Part shown: positions 34,164-46,520 of the stretch, piece after piece | How the letters are laid out: each line of letters opens with the position of its first letter | Position numbering within the stretch: the first letter of the stretch is position 1 | NCBI GenBank assembly: GCA_963978905.1 | Contig: OZ022261.1 | Coordinates: 10,851,992-10,915,991, forward strand | From: Trichostrongylus colubriformis | Lineage: Eukaryota; Nematoda; Chromadorea; Rhabditida; Trichostrongylidae | Direction: 5' to 3' | Length of the DNA: 64,000 bases | Notes under the pieces: model-generated | Database searches by the model: none | What the model saw: the letters and a program-made list of their open reading frames with translations, nothing else | Told to the model about the DNA's origin: nothing | Program-made: the position numbers and the translations under genes

Positions 34164-37100
34164 ATGTCAAAAGTAGAACCATCAGATCGTGACAGCCCGT
34201 CAATTTTTGCGCCCGAAGAGAAGAGCCGTATATTTCCATCGACAAGATTTCTTATGGCAATTATTCTATCCTTATGCTTTATTGCTCTCTCGGCTTCTAC
34301 ATCTAATCTTGCTCAAGCGATGGTTTGTATGGTTCGCCAGCCGACGTCGCCATCACCCACCAAAGGCGATGAAGACCAGGTCGTCCTGGTCGCACGACGT
34401 GACCTGTCCGCTATGCGAGAACAAGCAGTTCAAGGCAACCTGTCGGAGAGAATTCCTCCTTGTGGTCGTGAATCACTTTCCGATCCATATGTCTCAGTGT
34501 CACCGTGTCACGGTGATGCCCTTCTTCCATGGACTTCAGAACAGCAAGGTGGGCAGTGGTACTACTTAAAAATTTCATAACCTTTTTTAGATGTTTCTTT
34601 TTACCCACAAACTGGTGAAGACGTAGTTTTTTCAAATTTTCTAACGATGTGTTCTGTTCTGAGGACAGGACTGGTTACGAGAGTGCGTACGCGTACGCCA
34701 TCGTCACTTTCTTTCGTCACCAGCAAGGTTGATGAAAAAGTCGATTCCCCATTGACCTGATTTGGCGGCTGGCTTCTGATCTTCAAAGAGGCTTCGAAAT
34801 CAGATGTATCAACATAGATCACAACTTATTTATATCTGAATGTGACTTGTCATCCCGGCTCATCATCAAACTCAGTGTCTTCCATCTGGTTACTGTACAA
34901 GTGCAGCTGGGTACCAAAGATCATGTCTTATTGGATTGGTCCCACTTTAGAGCACTAGTTTTATAGTATTGGAGCAGTCCTATAGTAGTTCAGAAATAGC
35001 TCATCCCAAAAGGCCAAATAAATATTCCTATCAAAACTCTCGAAACGATGACAACCGATAATATAACGTTGAAATTCATTCATATTAAAATTCAGTTATA
35101 ATTCATTGAAATAAGGGGTCAGTTTGGTTCGGGGGGAGGGGGGAGACGCGGCCTACCGTCGAGCTCTGGGAAATTGCTGACGACGACGTCAAACTCCATT
35201 TCTGAAAAGGCTCAGGCAAATGTGGGAGAGCCCAGACGACTAGGGGACATGCCCCAACTGCAAGAACGATGCTGCTGGCACGCCAAGTCGCGACTCCCCC
35301 ACCCCCGAGCCACATTGACCCGGAGTTCATTGATTCATAATTCGTTGTAATTGAGTCCAAAGAGACAAGATGACGTCATTGTTGTGCTAATCAAGTTTAC
35401 TTGTATTTACAGGTGCGATCTACGCGGCACAAAATGTTGGCTCGTTATTTATGCTATTGGCTGGATGGCAAGCGGATCGTCTGAATGGTAAATGGACAAT
35501 AGCGGTCGCCATGACATTATTAATATTGTCGAATTCACTGATACCATCAGTCGCGTCAACTTCACCATGGCTTGTTTTCGTATTCAGGTAAACATGCGTT
35601 GATTACAATCTCAACATAAATTAACTACGAAAAGACCACATACGACCAGTAGTAGGAACTTGAAAACATGAATGTTAGTGGAAACACAGGAAAACGACAG
35701 CAAAAAGTTTGAACCAGTTTTCACTTTCTCTTTCCACTACGTTTCTTGTATGTCTACGAAACCACTTTGTAGCAAGCATATACTCTCCAGTATTGTGCTA
35801 TACCGGAATCTCATTATGATCTGAATTCTCTGCAAAATACAAACAGGCTCTGAAAATCCAGTTCCCATCTCGGAATTCTCAAAAACGTGGTTTCGAATCA
35901 ATTCCTTCCTACTTCAGTCTTTAAAAGCTTTGTCATCCTTGAAATATCCTGCCCTCACCCTGTAAATGGTGCTGTGCACCGAATCATAGCCAAAATACTC
36001 ATTGTAAATATAACTGAACATTCGTCTTCCATAACAGTGGTCGGATGGTCGCAAGGGCTGAATGCATGTACACCCGGTGAGGAAAGACTGTTGGGTCCAG
36101 GCTTAGGACCTGATTGGCCTGATTGACCACGTAGATTACCATTAAAGTAAGACGCTTCGTGCTTTGATATTTCACCATATTCTGAAATATCAAGGGTCAG
36201 TGCAAAGGAGGAGAGGCAGCGTGTGCCCAATGTTGTGTTTCATTGCACCACTTACACCAAACAATACGCCAAAGATACAGCGGCGACGGCTTTCTTCCCT
36301 CATCACGGCATATCCATGGTTTTTTTTTGATCAGAGGAAGTGGAGATGCCTTTCCCTGTCCAAGCCTAAGGTCAAGAAGCTCCAAGTTGGTTGAAACTCT
36401 TCCCACCTGCAACAGAAAGGCTCCTCACTTTGGAAGCTTCACTCATACCGCAGCACTTTCCGCTAGGGGTTAAGCGAGTTTTTTGTAATTGATGAAAGAT
36501 GAAACGATATTCCTTCCAACATGAGTAAAAATTGAGTTCCCTGAAAATTATATATAGTGAAGAACATCCTTGCCGTGCTATCAGGTGTAAATTGTGCAAT
36601 GCAGCACAATATGCGTCACAATGCGCGCTGCTCCTTCGTCTTCACATTGAGCCCGGACGTTACTAGGACACAATGCCCTATGATGTTTACTTTATCGTAC
36701 TATTTTAGCCCAACCAGTTTCCCTGCTATTATCCCGTCCGCTGTTTGATGAAATCAAATCTATTTGGAAAGGATGTTCTTATCTGATTGCTTGTACTTTG
36801 TGTAAATATAATAGGACTTTCTGTTGAGTCTTCAAAAAATGGCTAGTTGGACAGAGGCATTTGAAAGCACTTGAGTATTCAGCAAACAAGTACCTTATCC
36901 CGAAAGGGCACATCTTTCTCTCCTTTTCTATTTACCAAAATTTTGCAATATTGTGGGTAGGATGCATCGTAAACCTATATTCAGAATTGCTTTCCGTCCA
37001 ATCACGGTTTTGCTCATGATAACACGCGCAAACTCATGCGCTATCCATGGCAGCGTGCAAACCTAATGGGAAATGTTGAATTTCAAAAGTCTCGCCGCTG

Positions 37101-40100
37101 CAGTATAAAGGACAAATCACACAGAACCTTTTGTTGAATCGTAGACCGCATCTAGCTCAATAACCTAAATTATTCCTTTTGTTAGTGCCCAACATTTTGG
37201 ACCAATTATTTCTGGTAGAGGGCTGTACATAAGTCGGCTTCTGAAAACGTTACGTGGAAATGATATGCAATTAGAGACTCCGCAAGAGGTAAATTTGACA
37301 TATTTTAGAATGGTTGTAGGATATGAAAGAAGAGGTCTCAGCGCTATAAAGGAATATAAGGAGGGAAATGAAACAGCAAAAAACTTGAGAAATGAGAACC
37401 TAACATTCCCCTCCTCACTCCCTCCCTTTCGAGTTCATCTGTATCACTAGTCAGTGGTGAAGGTGCTGACGCGAAAGGCCAAGTCGGCCGGCTGCAAACG
37501 TTGTCCCGCCCATTCAGCAACTCGCCCAGCGGATGCTAGGCAGTGCTGCGGGATGGGTGTAGGTTGGGACACACGAATCTAGGCCGTGACCCTGTAACAG
37601 CCTGTGGCCTTTGACCTAAGCCTTAAATAATTCAGACAATTTGTTCATGTAAATCGTGTCCTCCTTGCAAGTCTGTTCCGTTGTATAGTCAAACTGTCTG
37701 AATTATTCATGTCACAGGGCAAAATCCACGAGCTGTCACAGGGTCACGGCCTAGATTCGTGTGTCCCAACCGTCACCCCAGCGGGATCGCGATTGAGACC
37801 CAAGGCGCACTTTTCATTGGGAGTTTCGCCATACAACACCACTTGTGAACTGGAATATTAGTTTCAAGAGAATATGTCTTTTGAGTTCTCATTTTGTCCT
37901 CACCCCAAGCGGTATATTTGAATGCTAAGAGCTGATAGGAATCCCGTAACGAGAGTCGTCATTTGGCTGGTTGAGGATTGATCGGGGCATATTCACTCAC
38001 TACCACCTACCAACCCATCCATCATCGCAGGCGCGACCGCATGGTAATGGGCTGGAAAAGTGGAGAGAGGGGAGGGTATATGATTAGCAACTGACCATCT
38101 CCAGCGGTTTTCATGGAGTTGTGAAAAGAGCATGCCCCTCAATCGCGACACTCGGCATAGTTTTTGAAGACGTGATTTCGGATCCTTTCGACAGGCTCAT
38201 AAAGTGAGGGGGGAGGTTGTAAAAGCAGGAGTTTTCCTCAACAAGAAGCTCTCTCTGGCTCAGTGGGCCTGACTATTTCTGCAGCAGGGTCAAGTACTGG
38301 TAAAGCTTTCGTCAAAGGGGGTAGCATTCGGCTTATCAAGCGGGTGCGTCATTTTTGCCTGTCCAAAATAAGGGAAAAAGTTCAACAGTATTGGAACGAT
38401 AAAAGAGATTTTCATTTCAAAAAAAGGCGAGAGGTTCGAGCTCAAGCTGAGGGAGCTGAGAAAGAAAGTCTACCAAGATTAGGCAGCGTATGGTCATCGA
38501 GGTAGGGAGCGAAAAATATTTAGGCAAAATTCCTTGGTATTTCTTTTAGTTTTCAAGAACGTTCGAGTTTCATTCAACGCTTTTTTTTGTAAGGGAGGGA
38601 TAACTTAGGCCACGTACATACTCAGCGCCGACAGCGCGTGGCGGCTGCGTTCATAAGTAACGAAGCAGGGTAGCGCAGGCCGAGACGTAGAGACATGCAG
38701 CCACACCCCGCCGCCGGCAACGCAGAGTATGAACGTCGCTGAAGAGATCTTACGATCGAGAATCATTTAAGAACATGTAGTGGTTGTATTGCGAGCAGCT
38801 AATGTCCTTGACACCATGATTCACCCCGCCGTGTGCCGTCTTCGTCCTTTACACTTTTTATGAATTTTCAGCACAATTCCTGATTTCTGCTATGCGGAAA
38901 TAATTTACGTGCATATCACAAGCGGTGACAATTATAAGAAGATTTTAGGCTTTTCAAGACCGCGTTAAACGTGTAGAAACTTAAAATGGCATTGCTGCGC
39001 AAACAGTTCCCAAAGGCGTGAATCTTTCATAGATTCGTAAATGTTGTTTGTTTCTGAGATAACGCCTCTGAAAGTGTTCCTCTTTGTGGTGAAAACTCAT
39101 CTCATTGAGGAAGGACTGTGTTTTGCTGCCTCAGATGAAACACCAAGCGCTGTCAGGAATTTTTGGACTCTTAGGTTTACCACTTTCACTGAAAACTGAT
39201 ACGTCAAACGCTCTGTAAAGGGAAAATCCTCGATGTGCACTAGTTTAGTAGAGATGTTTGCTGAAGTATTTCTTGGGTACTTCGTAGGAGGATGGAACGG
39301 CAGTGTACGCGCAAATCCTTTGCAATTCTCCTTGTTCCGAAAAACAAACACACTAAGTTACCATTGATACAGAAGACGATTTACAAAATGCATACAATAA
39401 TTTTTAAGGGTGCATTAAATATCGGAGAAACCTGGGGTCACGTGAGCTGTTTAATAGTGAAAATGTTTGAGTTTTCTAGACGGTGATGTGGGTTGAGCCC
39501 ATCTTCCCTAATTCTCCCATCCCGCAACTTCTTTCACTCCGTGAGACACTTGCTGAGCAATCATTGCAGGAAATAAATGCAAAAAAGGCAAAAATCTGAG
39601 TTTAATACAACACGCGTCCAAACTGTTCGGAAAAAAAGAATGGAAACGCTTTTTTCAATTATTTGTTGTAACTCAATTCCTGACATATGACCGGATGGTA
39701 AATGCCATTACTAAAGTGTTCTGCAACTTTTCCAACCGGCTTTCAGTTTCAATGAACGAATAATTAGTCACTGTGTTTTTAGGTCTTATTGGAACGATTT
39801 TCAATTTTCGAGCTGTCTGTAATCTGATCGTTGTAAAAAAAAAACATTAAAGAATGCTCTTTTATCGATGTCTACGCAGTTCCAACTTATAAACCCACCA
39901 GTACTACATACTATGCTTACTGTGATTCTCTGAGTGTTGCTAGGAAATCAATATTCCAGCAAATTTGGTCCCATATAAGAAATGAGCGAGAAAAGAGAAG
40001 CAAAAAATTATTCAGAATTATTACTGGCATTGGTGATGCGCTTTTGTTCCCGTCGGCTTCGTCGATGATCACTCGATGGTTCCCACCAAAAGAAAGGCCA

Positions 40101-43100
40101 TTTGCAGTGGGTTTCGTTACCGGCGGAAGGCAGATAGGTGGGTTTATAACTTTAATATCATATAGTGCACTTAATGCCACCTTTAGTAGAATTAGTAAAG
40201 GTGATGATCCCACCTTTCCGTTGAGTGTATTACTTTTGTTCTAACCGAGCCCCATCCATCTTTGCCTCCATCAAAGGAATCGTCCACGGAAGAAGGAGTT
40301 CCATTGTTACCAATATACTTATGTTGTATTTGCCTAATATGGGACGCATACAAAGTTTCACGCGAAAAATATGAATCCGGCTAAGATACAGCTCCCCGAA
40401 TTCTCGGCCGGTTAGGCGGGGGCTCTGAGTAAAAGCCCCGTCGCGTCGTCCGTCGCGGTTGGGAACGGAGAGTGAGACTGTTTACATAACTTTTTCTTCC
40501 GACAATGCGTCTCCGAGCGCAGCGAACGACGGAGTGGGCACTTTCTCGGAGGCTCCGCCCACTTGGCCGAGTCTGTGGAGCTGTATCTTAGCTGCATTCA
40601 CATTTTTCGCGTGAAACTTTGCATGCTGCCCACATTAGGCAAATACAACACAAATATATGGATAACAGAAAAACTCATTTTTCCGTGGAAGCTCGTTTCC
40701 ATACTGTTATGCTGTTTTCACTCATAACGGGACCATGCAGAGTTTCATGCAAAAAATCTAAACTCCGCAGATATATCCGAAATTTTTTCGATACGGGTTC
40801 TGAGAGCGAGGCCACGAGGTTGTGGAGCAGTGCAAGCGGTCTGTAATGGAAACGAAGGGTTTGCGTTCGCGTACGTAATCTGACACCGAGAGCTCTTGCG
40901 CGCTCTTTTTCAGAAAAATAGAAATGGGGTTACTGAATTGTAATTCAGCCACATTTGTTCTGGACAACCTTTACTGGCCTGCCTTCTCATAAAGACACCG
41001 GAACGGGTGGGGGCTATGAAGGAAAGGCGAATCGGATACAGTTCTGTAAATGAAAAGTTGGGTGTGCAGAGATTATGTGCGACGAAGCTCGCGATGAAAA
41101 GTGCACTGGAGTCTCTGTCGCGATATCATCGCGCTTGACTTCGAGGTGCAACGTCTCAGTGACCGAGTTGGTGCAAGGGCGGGAGAGGGGTGTATGTCGT
41201 TTGGCGCGGCCCTTGCAGCTAATTTGCCAATGGGGCGCATGGGCCGTCTGGACTCTCCCAGATTTACCTAAGCCTTTTTAGGGGAGGAGCTTTGGCAGTG
41301 CCCCATTGGCAAATTAGCTCCAAGGGGCCGCGCCAAACGACCGTTTCCCGCGGGAGAGTACTCGCGGCTGGCTGGCACAGCCCCATGCCGTCTGCATTTA
41401 TCCCTCAGCGGCTAGTGATGCAGAGGGAATGGAAGGGAAGGAGTATAGTGGAGTCCTGTTTCTCTGCTTTTGGCAGCTTTAGTTCTTTCTCCGCTGATGT
41501 GCTACTCAGCGCCCGGACTCTTATATTCCACAACCGGCCAATATGCCCCTTCCATTGTCCTCAACTCGGTTTCCTCGGAGGGGGATGCAACACGTGGCAG
41601 TTCCTCCTATTTCTGATAGCTCAGAGGTTTACATCTGTTTTTCCGAATATTTTAATTGTTTGCATTTAATTTCACTTATGTGCATACTCACATGAGTACC
41701 TCGAAAAAGAAACCAATCTTTCAAACGTGGAAGTACTGTGTATCGTTGCCAACGTCCTGAATGTTACTGTTTAAGGAACACTCTTGATATTACCACTTGG
41801 TGGACTATTCTGTGAACAGCCACTAACATTTGGATGGCCAGCGATTTTCTATCTATCAGCTATTATCGGTGCGATTATACTAATTGTATGGATGTTTTTA
41901 TCTGCTGATAAACCTTCAAAACATTTTTTAGTCTCCAAGGTAGGCCATCTTTTCAGTCTCAGGCTATATCCATGCTCATGGATAGTCCTTTAGTATGAAG
42001 AACGATATATTGCCCGAAAAATTAATGAGGAGAAGCTTGGAAAGCGAACGGATCGAGGCAATCCACCTTGGGGTAAACTTGCTCGATGTCTACCGTTGTA
42101 TGTAGCTGTTGCTGCACTGGTGTGCCACGAATATCCTCTCGTCATTATGCTCCAGGTAAACGCACATGTATTGTTACATTTTCATATAGTGTCCCTCTCA
42201 GGAGTAACTGAACGGAAAAAAGGGGAGTAACTAAGGAATAACATTGAGCAATCGATCCTGTTCCCAAAATCAATTAAATATGGGTTCATCATCCCTTTCC
42301 TTTGTGCTGCGACAAACGCAAGTCAAGGTTTTGGCTGTACGTATACTCCAATTCGGAGCACCTGATAGGGCGTGGCCTACGGACATGGGTGAGTGCGAGG
42401 GTGAGAGTGCGTGGCGGAGTGAGAAAGTTGGATACACGCTCAGCCAAGTCCGTAGGCCACGCTCTATCAGGCGCTCCGAAATGGACTGTGTTATGGGCCG
42501 CCTTCATACTATGCGGCACTAACACCGACACTGATGCCGGCGGCGTGGGGCAGGAAGAGCGCGGTGTGATAGACGAGATATGAGACGTAGGGACCGTACT
42601 CTGCATCTCTTCCCACCCGCCCTGCCAGCGTCAGCGCCGCAGAGTATGAAGGCGATTCTAAGAGGTCGACTTGGGTCCGTTAGTTTGCCTCCATCCTGCT
42701 CCGGTTTTCACCCAAAACTCACAAAGTGCCTCACTTAAGTTTGCTGGTCATCTTTATAAGTTTACTCCCAAATGGAGAGGCAGTGAGGAAAAAAGAAGAA
42801 TAACTAGCTTATATCACCGAAGTTTGGTTATTTCGTGTCCATCCTGATATTCACTATTACACGAGTTCGTGAAGGCGGTTCCAGATGAAAGAGGCTGTAA
42901 AAGGGAAGGGACAACATCACAGGCTAAGTGTTTGCCATCGCTTCTACTAATCGCTACAAATGGACCAATTCGCAACGGTTCCAGCAGGGAACTCGTCGCG
43001 CACGGCAACCCCTTCGCGCGGCCCAGTGACCAGTTGGACTCCTATAACGCACACTTGCGTCCGGGGGCCTGTTTAGAAAAATGGGCACAGTTTGAGCGGC

Positions 43101-45389
43101 CATAGCGCGGTAGTGGCTAACCGTTGTGTCGAAGTGAGGATGCAACTTGGTTAACTACGAAAGCATTTGTCTGTCGACACAAAAAGGGTAAATATTATAT
43201 TTACCGCGAAGTTCTTCATTTCTACAACAGTCCATGTTTAGCTTCTTCCAAAATACTTTTCGGATGTGCTTGGGCTCTCAAATATTGTCAACGGTATGAT
43301 CTCATCATTACCTTCGGTCGTATTATTCGTCTCTAAGACGCTTTCATGTATTCTGGCGTCACTGCTCACAGCAAGAAAACCGCCGCTTCTTGGTGGGTTC
43401 GACCGTTACGTACAATTTCTCCATTTCCATCTGTACATCATGAATATCGCGGAAATAGAAGCTTACTCACCAAATTTCCTTGCAGGACCCACAGCTTGTT
43501 GCAAACTGTTCAATTTTATTGGCTCATTGGGTCTTGCAATATGTGTGGGAATGACCCCTTGGCTGGGATCAAGTGGAAACACTACAGCAGCGGTCGTTGT
43601 ACTATGTTTAGCCAATGGTTTTGCTGGTAAGTTTTTATGTTTTGAAAGAAAGCACAACAGGACAACAACTTAGCAAAATCAATTATGATTTTTAAGCCAT
43701 TCTATATTTTGTAAAAAAAATTTAAGTCTTGTGTATTCGATAGAAGGGAGGCGAAACCCATCAAAATTCAACGTTCTGCATTTGCGTCCGTAGATGGACG
43801 GAGTTCCCTATGTTGCTCAGTGGGCTTCCTTTTCAATGTTCATTATCTAAAATAGGTCAGCAAACCGATTTTCCTAGAAGATCTCATAATTGCCTCGAGT
43901 GGTCTCCATATATAAGAATCCTGTTTCGATGCTGCGCTCCAAAGTTCCGATTTTCAATGTAGTCATTTTTTTGCACCCATTCTGGAACCTTTTCTTTCAT
44001 CACTTCCTCCTTCACTAACTATATGTTTGCTGGTGATAATAAAAAAAGCTCAAAAAACATCGAATTTTAGGAATGCATACACCTGGTGTGCAAACAGCTC
44101 TTGTGCAGATAGCGCCGGCCTATAGTGGTATTGTGACAGGAATAGCATTTGCCGTTGCTGCTGTGTTTTCTATCATAAATAAGATGATCTCAAGTTATAT
44201 TTTATCGTAAGTTTATTTTCATCCTGCCTCGCGAGTGGTTTTCGCTTAGTGATGATTGTCCGAAATGCGCTTAACGGTGGTAGTCCCATAGGTGATTAGG
44301 AACTGAAATGAATTAGAGATTACTTTATATACTGCCTACTCGAGAATCCAGCCAGATCTTTTCACAACGTGTCATCCAAATCGATGAAGATGTCGGAAGG
44401 GGTAACTTTGGACGCAACAGCAATGAAAAAACTGGATGATGCGGCCGAAAACGCAGGAATAGGACATCTCTCCTCTTTCCTTCCTTTTTGCCCCTCTCTG
44501 CCTGCTTCACTAGCCGCTGAGGGATATATGCAGACGGCGAGGGGCTATGCCAGCCGGCCGCGAAAGTTGCCCTACCATCGCGACAACTCGGCCAGTGGAG
44601 CATTGTCTCATGAGGTGAAGCGCAATGAGATCGCGACAAAGACTTTAAAGGCGTGCTTTTCGCCGCAGATTATTCTTCATAACTGGCCTTTTCATGTACG
44701 AGAATATCTTTCCCAGCTCTGTTTTACTTATCACCCTCCACCTCCCCCTTCCGGTGCCTTTGAAAGGCAGATTTATGTTCGTATCGTTCAAGTTGTCCAG
44801 TTTCAAAAATATCGAAGAAATTTGTGCGTACTGCTCCTAAGAGGGGGGGGGGGGAGGATCGTATATATTCATATATGTGGACATAGAGGTGGGGGTCGTA
44901 CTGAATGGCCACTATCCTCGGCAATGTACTTGACTATAGTCTGGAGACTGACGAGTGAGGTTGCTATGGCAGGCCTTGACCCTATACATGAAAGGAAAAA
45001 GAAAACTGTACTGAGTAGACCAATCAGTTCCCGTGCGTCTCTAGCACACTTACGGATATTTATGGCACGGGACAATTGGAAAAACGCCATCTTTCGCGCC
45101 ATATCCACCAAAAACTCTTGAATCCGCAATGCTGCTTCTAACTTCCAGGTCTGGAACGTCACGAGAGTGGGGAATTGTCTTCGGAATCTCGGCTGTTGTT
45201 GCTTTCTTGCCAGTAGTGTTCTTCACACTGTGGGGCTCAGCCGACATTCAGCCATGGGCCAGTGCCACTCAAAAAGTTATCCCTAAGCAGGAGGACTCAC
45301 AATCGAGTGATTCAGTACCAGCTGATGATAATGTAACGAGGTTGGCCAAATGTAGCATGTTTCTTTCCCATGATCTTTCTCCATCATAG
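34164..45389 (+). CDS. SLC17-type MFS anion transporter
   Basis: Nine exons: 34164-34548, 35413-35587, 40016-40137, 41776-41939, 41994-42155, 43242-43392, 43486-43626, 44071-44206, 45149-45389. All phases match and give 558 residues, normal for SLC17 (sodium-phosphate/sialin/vesicular glutamate family), 12-helix carriers moving organic anions across plasma, lysosomal or vesicle membranes. Visible hallmarks: TM1 RFLMAIILSLCFIALS (28-43); a lumenal loop with an NLS glycosylation sequon at Asn92; WTSEQQGAIYAAQNVGSL; MFS motif ADRLNGKW (149-156); MITRWFPPKERPFAVGF; GWPAIFYLSAIIGA; LPKYFSDVLGLS; NGMISSLPSVVLFVSKTLS; HTPGVQTALVQIAPAYSG. TM12 is GIVFGISAVVAFLPVVFF, followed by a polar tail. The long exon 1 loop is the least certain part, and a donor inside exon 9 (AATGTAACG) could shorten the tail. 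Substrate is not predictable. Long introns hold MITEs. Confidence 0.93.
35090..35353. repeat. Foldback MITE in SLC17 intron 1
   Basis: Left GGGGTCAGTTTGGTTCGGGG pairs with right CCCCGAGCCACATTGACCC; outer ATAATTCATTG and CATTGATTCATAATTC also pair. The inner strings CAGGCAAATGTGGGAGAG and CCCAGACG recall the core of the element at 41196-41341. Confidence 0.75.
37562..37771. repeat. Perfect-end foldback MITE in intron 2
   Basis: Ends GGTTGGGACACACGAATCTA are exact inverted repeats for about 34 bases, with an inner inverted AATAATTCAGACA pair. Both flanks (about 37380-37561 and 37772-37860) look like a split family F copy (GTTGTCCCGCCC, CAACTCGCCCAGCGG on the left; GAGTTTCGCC on the right), so it probably inserted into an older repeat. 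Confidence 0.85.
38608..38740. repeat. Family A MITE in intron 2
   Basis: Ends GGCCACGTACATACTCAGCG and CGCAGAGTATGAACGTCGC are diverged inverted termini of family A. Confidence 0.65.
40279..40695. repeat. Family D foldback MITE in intron 3
   Basis: The clearest copy of family D: arms of about 120 bases starting TCCACGGAAGAAGGAG and reading TTGTATTTGCCTAAT, AAAGTTTCACGCGAAAAAT, GCTAAGATACAGCTCC on the left, mirrored on the right. Confidence 0.85.
40995..41559. repeat. Family F copy in intron 3, interrupted
   Basis: Starts CACCGGAACGGG and ends GCCCCTTCCATTG, with the family strings CATGCCGTCTGCATTTATCC and GATGCAGAGGGAATGG. It is split by the foldback 41196-41341. Confidence 0.6.
41196..41341. 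repeat. Nested foldback in family F copy
   Basis: GTCGTTTGGCGCGGCCCTTG and GCTAATTTGCCAATGGGGC on the left recur reverse-complemented on the right with one small insertion. Confidence 0.85.
42351..42482. repeat. Foldback MITE in intron 5
   Basis: ATTCGGAGCACCTGATAGGG and CGTGGCCTACGGAC on the left pair with GTCCGTAGGCCACG and CTATCAGGCGCTCCGAAAT on the right. It sits immediately beside a family A copy. Confidence 0.85.
42495..42655. repeat. Family A MITE in intron 5
   Basis: Ends GGGCCGCCTTCATACTATGC and GCCGCAGAGTATGAAGGCG pair. Interior GC-rich. Confidence 0.7.
44391..44757. repeat. Family F copy in intron 8
   Basis: Inverted ends TCGGAAGGGGTAAC and CCCCTTCCGGTG, with GCCGCTGAGGGATATATGCA and CGGCCGCGAAAGTTG inside. 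The long open frame across it (44369-45121) is rejected as a gene because it is built from this repeat and intron sequence. Confidence 0.7.
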
Positions 45390-45629
45390 AAGGTATTCGC
45401 TCACTCTCTTTCATCGAGTCATTACTGTTTTCGTGCAAATAGTTCATTCAGGTTTTTCTGTCTGGCTTTATAGATTCATTACGGTTAGCATGCAGGTGCA
45501 ATATTTTATTGATATGTTACACAGTGACTGATGAATTGATGTGCCTGACGATTATTTTTTATCATATCCAGTGTAATGCTATCTTAGTAGAGTATGCTCT
45601 TATATGTGTTCATTTTTTTTAAATTGGAC

Positions 45630-45635
45630 ATTAAA
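45630..45635 (+). promoter_or_regulatory. Variant poly(A) signal, SLC17 gene
   Basis: ATTAAA about 240 bases past the stop. No AATAAA is seen closer, so this variant is the best candidate. Confidence 0.3.
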
Positions 45636-46190
45636 ATAGGTGTATTTTGTGCATTCCACGCCTCCATCTCAGATCTGCGCGCGAAATTCACAGGCGTGCG
45701 TATGCGTGAAGCGGTCTCTGCGGCTTGAGCCACGTTATTTTTTCTTGCTTTTTCTCTTGAGTGATAGATCTTGTAGTAAAAGATTATGAAAAATTAATAT
45801 TTTGGGTGATTTGTACACAAAAATTCGTAGGCAAGCCCAAGAATGGTATGGATACTCCGTTCAGCATCCCACCGGTAGCATGACCGCTTTCACATAATCA
45901 CGCAGGGTTTCTGGCACAAATGAATGATGGGCATGGATCATATGTTGTTCGAACTTCCAGTTCGCTACAGATTCTGCTATTATAGTTTTGAACGCTCAAA
46001 GTTTCTGGTTTTATATGTTCAGAAAATGTATATAAAGAGTGGAACGTTTACAATTCCGATTTTGTATTGTCGTGAATTTGTTATAGCTTTAAAGGTTTTG
46101 CACGTTTGTTTACTGTGTGGATCAGATGAAGCAGACGGACAGGTGCCCCTGCAGGACCACGTCATAAACCGAAACAAGTGATCAAGGAGA
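45636..46190. other. Downstream of SLC17, nothing recognised
   Basis: No exon or repeat recognised before the family F copy at 46191. Confidence 0.35.
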
Positions 46191-46520
46191 CACCGGAAGA
46201 GGTATATCTGGCAGAATGTGGAATATGAAATTAGGGGTGCTCAGCAATGTAACAATAGAAAAAGAACGAGACAAAACGGCGAAAATCCCGAGATTTAGGA
46301 ACTAGAAAATCCTCCTCCCTCTCGCACCTCTCGGCGTCACTTGCCGGGGCAGACTCCGGACAAGCGGACAGGCTAAATCAGCCTGCTGCAATCGTTGTCC
46401 CGCCTTCGCTGGCAACTCGTCCGGCTGCAGGACGACACGCTTTCTGCGGGATCCTGAGAAGACCACAAGCCGCGCATTTCCAATACGGAATTCGCCACAC
46501 ATCACCTCTCCTGAGTGGAA
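46191..46520. repeat. Family F dispersed repeat
   Basis: Starts CACCGGAAGAGG and runs parallel to 2809-3140 (ACAAAACGGCGAAAA, GTTGTCCCGCCTTCGCTGG, CACACATCACCTCTC). Confidence 0.75.

Noticed and set aside
34189..34569. Alternative 126-residue frame overlapping SLC17 exon 1
   Set aside because: The overlapping frame gives the TM1 sequence and a phase-perfect join to exon 2; this one does not.
44369..45121. 250-residue open frame on the plus strand
   Set aside because: It runs through a family F repeat and intron 8 of the SLC17 gene, has no motif, and ends out of frame with exon 9.
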